60,000 nt of DNA from Cryptomeria japonica (taxonomy: Eukaryota; Streptophyta; Pinopsida; Cupressales; Cupressaceae). Position numbers and translations under genes: made by a program. Below the pieces are notes generated by a model, which saw only the letters and a program-made list of their open reading frames with translations, was not told the DNA's origin and searched no databases. The first letter of the stretch is position 1. Each line of letters begins with the position of its first letter. Shown one piece after another: positions 55,614 through 60,000 of this stretch. The DNA lies in assembly GCF_030272615.1 (NCBI RefSeq), contig NC_081408.1, positions 408,890,889 through 408,950,888 on the forward strand, given 5' to 3'.

Positions 55614-57050
55614 ATGGCTTCCTCCTCTGCTCTAGAATTCATTGCAAACCCTACTGTTATAGAAGTAATTAAATGCCCTAGGCCCATTTTCAAGATTATC
55701 CCCGAAGTAGCGAAACAGAATGATCCCCTAGGTGTTTTTCCAAAAATCCCTAAAGGAGTTGCATATGCAGAAGACCCTAGAATTTACATACATTGCCATA
55801 TTGAGGAATTAGGTTCTGAGGAAATCATGAAAATATTCAAAAATGTTATCTATGATGAAAATGGAATTGTGAAACCCAAACATAAGGTTATTGAGACCCT
55901 AGGTTTTGTGGAAATCCTTGGCATCCCAGAATTTCCTAAGGAAGTTGTAAGTATTTTGCTTAGCAGAGTTCATGGTGAATTCTTTTGGCTAGACTCTATT
56001 CATAAAATCACTAGAGAAGCAATTAGGGCAGTGACTAGCTTACCATCCACCGGTAGCAGGCCAGATAAAACTAAGAAAGTTTCAAATAACACAGTGATGA
56101 CTTTAACAGGTGCAACCTATGACAACAGATCCCTGGGAGTTAATGATGTAAAAGATGAGAATGTTAGATTCATTAGCATGATATTAGGATACAAAACCAC
56201 ACATCCTAACCGACTGAACTTAGTTTCCAGTCTATGTATTAAAAGTGCATATGATATGGTTAACAATGATGCTAAGATAGATATATGTGAATGGTTGAAA
56301 GATGAGTTGATTGACAATCTAAAGTAAATAAAAGGAGATAAGAAAGGTACTTTCCATTTTGGCAATCTTCTTGTATGCTTAATGTTGTATCTTACAAAAG
56401 AGGTTCCCGGTATAGGCAAGAAAGACTCTGGTTATGACATACCGGTAGGAAAACAACTGTTAGATATATTCACCGGTATGGGGACAGATAATGATAACAA
56501 TATTATTGAGTATTTCCAAGCATTTAAAGCAAAAATGAAAACAAGAGAAAGGTTACCACAAAGCATTGTAGACAAGTATCAAAAAGAAATTTGTTTTGTA
56601 ATTAAGAAGGATGAGATCTGGATGGAGGCAGTTCTTCCTAGAACTGTTTGGGTGACAAAAATGGGATATGAGGCTGATGTGAACATAATTGAAACATATG
56701 CCAAAGCCCTACTTGAAGCCCCTAGAGAACCGAAAGAAAAGGTTTTTGGTAGTGCAGAAACAATAGAGAGTGGTGTGTAGACACTTAAACAAAGGAAGAG
56801 AAGAGAAAAATATATAAGGAGTGCATCTAAGAAAGTTAAAGAAATAAAGGAAAACATAATGAATATCACTGGTATCAAGGAAAGTGATCTGGAAGGATTA
56901 CAACCGGAGGCTCATCTCTCACCGGTTGGTACATCCTCTGACAGTGAAATTCCAACTGAGTTTATAAGAGTTGATAGGAAGAGAAAACCGTCACTAGTAC
57001 CCTCTCCTCCTCCCAAGAAAACCAGGACAACAAGGTAGAAGCAACAAGCA
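55614..57050 (+). pseudogene. F large ORF, first half: unknown accessory protein
   Basis: From ATG 55614: MASSSALEFIANPTVIEV and so on, with an ordered-looking region of about 300 residues (VIETLGFVEILGIPEF, SRVHGEFFWLDSIHKITREA, then WLKDELIDNLK). An in-frame TAA at 56324 follows the last segment, and translation continues IKGDKKGTFHFGNLLVC. Further in-frame stops are at about 56778 and 57036. The second half becomes basic with KKTRTTR, probably nuclear-type. Not gag, protease, integrase or RT. The segment around residues 220-260 resembles residues 250-290 of E's antisense ORF. The family is not recognised. Confidence 0.72.
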
Positions 57051-57175
57051 GTAAGGCCACCAGCTAAGAAGATGACACCTAGAAAGAGAAAGGAAAACAG
57101 GTCATTCCTCCACTTGACAACCTACTAAATGAGATAACAATGATGAAAACTTATCTAATGTTACCAGATTATATG

Positions 57176-59067
57176 ATACATTTACCAATGAGGAGAAGGA
57201 AAGTGTTGAAAATAGCATCATCTTACACCTTGATATTTATAAAAAAGTTTTAATAGAGGTTGTAGATGATTTGCCTAGTGATCTATATAGGCGGTTAGAT
57301 GCTAAAAGGTTAGCTATTATGGAACTTGACAAGAAAATAAATATTGAGAAACTGCTAGCTGTACATCCGGTAAAATCAATTGAGGAAATTGATGAATTGA
57401 TCAGTGAAGCTAACAGAACAATCTTTTCAAGCAGACACCGGCATGTGAGCCTAATGGCTGGTAGGGTAAATGAAATCTCAGAAGAGATAGCTGACAAATG
57501 GGATATTTTATTTGTTGAGAAAGAGAAACAAGAAGAACTGAACAGACCTAAAACATTCAAGGTATACCAAAAGGATCGAGACAAAGGAAAAGGCAAGGTA
57601 GGTGGACTACCTAATATAAAAGTGATAGATAATCTACCACCACCTTCAGTTACTCCGCCGGTACTAACTGACAATACACCGGCTACTGAGAATGTGGAAA
57701 CACCACATGAGGACACAAACCCTGAGTCTGAAATCTTGTATACTATGAACATAGATACTTGGGAGGTTAATATTGTAGTTGACAAAGAAAGCACAGAGGA
57801 AAAGAAAAATGATGTTGCTACTAAGCAACCAGTTGATAATGTTGAGATTGGATCACAGGGAGAACACATTGAAATTAGGGTTAGTGAAATGGTTATTGAC
57901 AATACTATCAATGCAAGCACTGAAAAACCAACAGAGATAGAGTTACGGAGTGCTGAGAATACAGAGAAACCAATTGAGATACCGGTAGTAGACAATGCAA
58001 AGGTACTGACAGAGAAACCAACAATCAATACCACTAAAAAATCATTAGAAAAACTAGCTAACAACACTGTGAAACAGACAAAGAAACAAGTAGAGAAACA
58101 GGTTGAGAAACAAGTACACACAGAGACAGTGCCACCGAAATCTACTGAGAAGCCTAAAACTTTTCTAATAGAAATGCAGACACAAAATGACCCTCCAGAG
58201 GTTGAGACAAGCAAAGGGATTGCTCCCACCAGAAGCACTGAAATTGTTAAGGTAATTGGACAGTCATCCAGTACTTTTATGACAGAATTCAAACCAACAA
58301 ATGTGACTAAAGTACTCTTATATTTTATTAAGAAAATTATTGATTGTAATGCATTAGCTTATAAGGCTATAGATGACACAATACCCATTCTTAAATTGAT
58401 TGCACCTAAGTGTAATGTAGAAAATAAGGATTCTTTGAGTCAGTTAGACACATTGTCTAAATACATCACCAACAATATACTGACTGTGGACCAAATAAAT
58501 GAAGAGACATTTAAGGAGAAAATGGATAAGGAAAAAGAGAAATTCTTTGGAGAAACAATAAATAAGTGCATGGAACATATTGATACCCTCTTACCGGCAC
58601 TAAACAAAACAATTACGGAGTTCAAGGAACAATACAGAGACACCTATAAGAGTAATCTTTTGACAATGGATATTGATAAGGAAATCAACAAAGTGCAAAA
58701 GGAAATTAATGACATAGCTGACAATATCATTAGCTCATCTGAACCAACATCAGTTATTGAGCAAGAAATTGTTGGATTTGAGGAGAAACTGGAGAAGTTA
58801 GAAAAGGAAAGGTTAAAGGACAAAGCAAAAGAGCTTAAATGCAGACTCAGTCCAAAATTGGATAACCTCATCTCTCTACGGAAAGAGATCTTTGAGGCAC
58901 TTATTCAAGGGCAGAAGACACCGGAAGAGAAAATGCATCATCTCACTGGTACTATTCAGAGAACAAAAGTAGCATTGAAGGATAGCAATAGATTTACTCA
59001 GAGTTTGAACTTGGTGTTAGCAGACTTATTCCAAATTGTAACCAACAGGTTACAAGGTTCTAGCTGA
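57176..59067 (+). CDS. F large ORF, second half: long acidic/coiled-coil protein
   Basis: An uninterrupted frame (MPSDLYRRL ATG at 57271, in-frame codons traceable upstream to about 57176) of some 600 residues. It begins with helices (DLPSDLYRRLDAKRLAIM), passes through a Thr/Glu/Pro-rich region with repeated TEKPTE/EKPIE and KKQVEKQVEKQV phrases, and ends in a long coiled coil (EEKLEKLEKERLKDKAKELK) to a TGA at 59065. It was probably continuous with the first half before frameshifts near 57080-57180. No enzymatic motif. The long open stretch in a decayed element suggests it is recent or was recently constrained. Confidence 0.72.
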
Positions 59068-59114
59068 AAACTGCACTCATTTGACAGATTTTTGACAACC
59101 TTTGTCATTGATGT

Positions 59115-59125
59115 CAAAGGGGGAG
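59115..59125 (+). promoter_or_regulatory. Polypurine tract of element F, upstream copy
   Basis: CAAAGGGGGAG preceded by CATTGATGT; 150 bases upstream of the functional copy. Confidence 0.7.
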
Positions 59126-59264
59126 TAGTAAAACTGAAAAAAATGTTTGTCAGAAGAGATCATCTACTCAAGGGGAGCATAGATTTTTGGTAATATTTTT
59201 AGACTTCATTTTTGGGACAAATTTTCTTTTTTCTGATTTTTCTCATGAGTGTTGCCATCAATGC

Positions 59265-59275
59265 CAAAGGGGGAG
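59265..59275 (+). promoter_or_regulatory. Polypurine tract of element F, LTR-adjacent copy
   Basis: CAAAGGGGGAG followed by AT and the LTR start TGTTGG at 59278; the expected plus-strand primer. Confidence 0.88.
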
Positions 59276-59277
59276 AT

Positions 59278-60000
59278 TGTTGGCATTGTACACTCTAATG
59301 GTAGTTAAAGGTGATTGAAGGTGTTGTCATTGATGGAAACCTTGCAATCTTATGACACCAATAGGCACCAACACCGACAGACTCTACACTAGCAGATAGT
59401 TCACCGACAACAACAATAATGTGTACCGGCATCTCAGCCGACAGGATTTTGATTATTGTATTTTGTATTTAATTGTAATATCTTTTTGTAAGCCAACATG
59501 GCATATTGTAATAAGACTCATATATAAGTATGAGATCTTGTAGATCATTTTGAGAGAGAGATATATGATACAAGGTAGATATGATGGATATGTAGAGTGA
59601 ATATTAAGGCAGATTTTCTAGAAGGGTTTATGGTTATTGTATGAGCTTAAACCAGTACTGAACCTAGCATAACAGATGTTGTTTTGTAGTAGTACATTAT
59701 ATTGATTTTCATAATCCATTTTTTAAGCCAGTGAGACTTCCTTTTGTAATTGAGCAGTGAGCTCTAGGCAGTTGGCCTTCCTGCATGTGCAGGACCCTCT
59801 TGTAAGTAATATCCATTCATTGGCCAATGAGTGAATATTGTGGGTCACAAATCCCACCGAAGTTTTTCCGACACCGGGTTTCCTCGTTAAACATCTTGTG
59901 TTATGGTGTTCTTTCTATATTGTCTTTATTGTTCTTATTTACTGCATTAATTCTTGTTTACCGATACATTGTTTTGGAATGCAAAATACTTAATAAGGTC
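59278..60000 (+). repeat. 3' LTR of element F, truncated by the window
   Basis: It starts TGTTGGCATT and is colinear with 52555-53280. It retains ATATATAAG (59520-59528) as TATA box. The right end and target duplication lie outside. Confidence 0.93.

Larger units (their letters stand above)
52555..60000 (+). mobile_element. Element F: non-autonomous copia-like LTR element with a large non-pol ORF; right end beyond the window
   Basis: Direct LTRs start at 52555 (TATTGGCATT, degraded from TGTTGGCATT) and 59278. The primer site fits initiator tRNA-Met, and LTR ends are copia-like and resemble those of element B. Coding content is a Gag-like coiled-coil protein with zinc knuckles, then one large ORF with no protease, integrase or RT motif. 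Replication would need enzymes from another element. A related solo LTR is inserted in opposite orientation. Confidence 0.88.

Noticed and set aside
57237-58292. 351-codon minus-strand open frame, Ser/Val/Phe-rich
   Set aside because: It is the shadow of F's second ORF on the opposite strand; its composition follows from the Glu/Lys/Thr-rich sense codons and it has no domain.

Overview
The window is a stack of plant transposable elements nested inside one another. I see no intact host gene. It holds at least six LTR retrotransposons or LTR remnants and one LINE. Nuclear plant DNA is indicated by Ty1/copia elements with an initiator-tRNA-Met primer site, Ty3/gypsy elements of the Tat type with a second RNase H, an antisense plant-mobile-domain ORF, plant-type TATA boxes and AT-rich spacers. 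The very large nested elements suggest a big genome such as a conifer's; that guess is low confidence.

Layout, left to right. Element B (Ty1/copia, +) runs from before the window to 15857; only the end of its 5' LTR is present (1-492) and its 3' LTR is 14376-15857. Two things are inserted in B: a 5'-truncated Ty3/gypsy chromovirus C (about 1202-9603, with a very long 3' LTR that contains further repeats), and a solo LTR D (10342-11451) flanked by the 5-bp duplication GCTGG. B itself sits inside element A (15858-26635, Ty3/gypsy Tat-like, minus strand), in A's second RNase H domain. A's 5' LTR is 25409-26635. To the right of A is a LINE. Its ORF1 C-terminus (26641-27015) and its endonuclease (50915 onward) are separated by element E (27021-50909), a 23.9-kb Tat-like gypsy flanked by the 5-bp duplication CCTAG. 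After a LINE remnant and some 0.5 kb of featureless DNA comes element F (52555 to beyond the window), a copia-like LTR element with no recognisable pol. F is itself interrupted by an inverted solo LTR of a related family (54397-55174, duplication AAGAG).

The most unusual material is in E and F. E has gag, protease, G-patch, RT, RNase H, a second RNase H and integrase in the sense direction. It also has two antisense genes: a 1015-codon ORF of unknown function placed between protease and G-patch/RT (34447-37494), and a plant-mobile-domain ORF between pol and the 3' LTR (46060-47838). Arrays of short CG-containing motifs lie upstream of E's gag and of both antisense ORFs; A has a comparable array before its gag. 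F encodes a coiled-coil/zinc-knuckle Gag-like protein and then a large non-pol ORF (55614-59067) with its own TATA box. Part of the F ORF resembles part of E's antisense ORF, so two unrelated element lineages may carry the same accessory gene family.

Nearly all coding regions carry stops or frameshifts and are best read as decayed copies. The least damaged are E's antisense ORF (one internal TGA), E's integrase, and the second half of F's large ORF. Relative order of insertion, from the nesting: the LINE is oldest; A and E came later; then B in A; then C and D in B.
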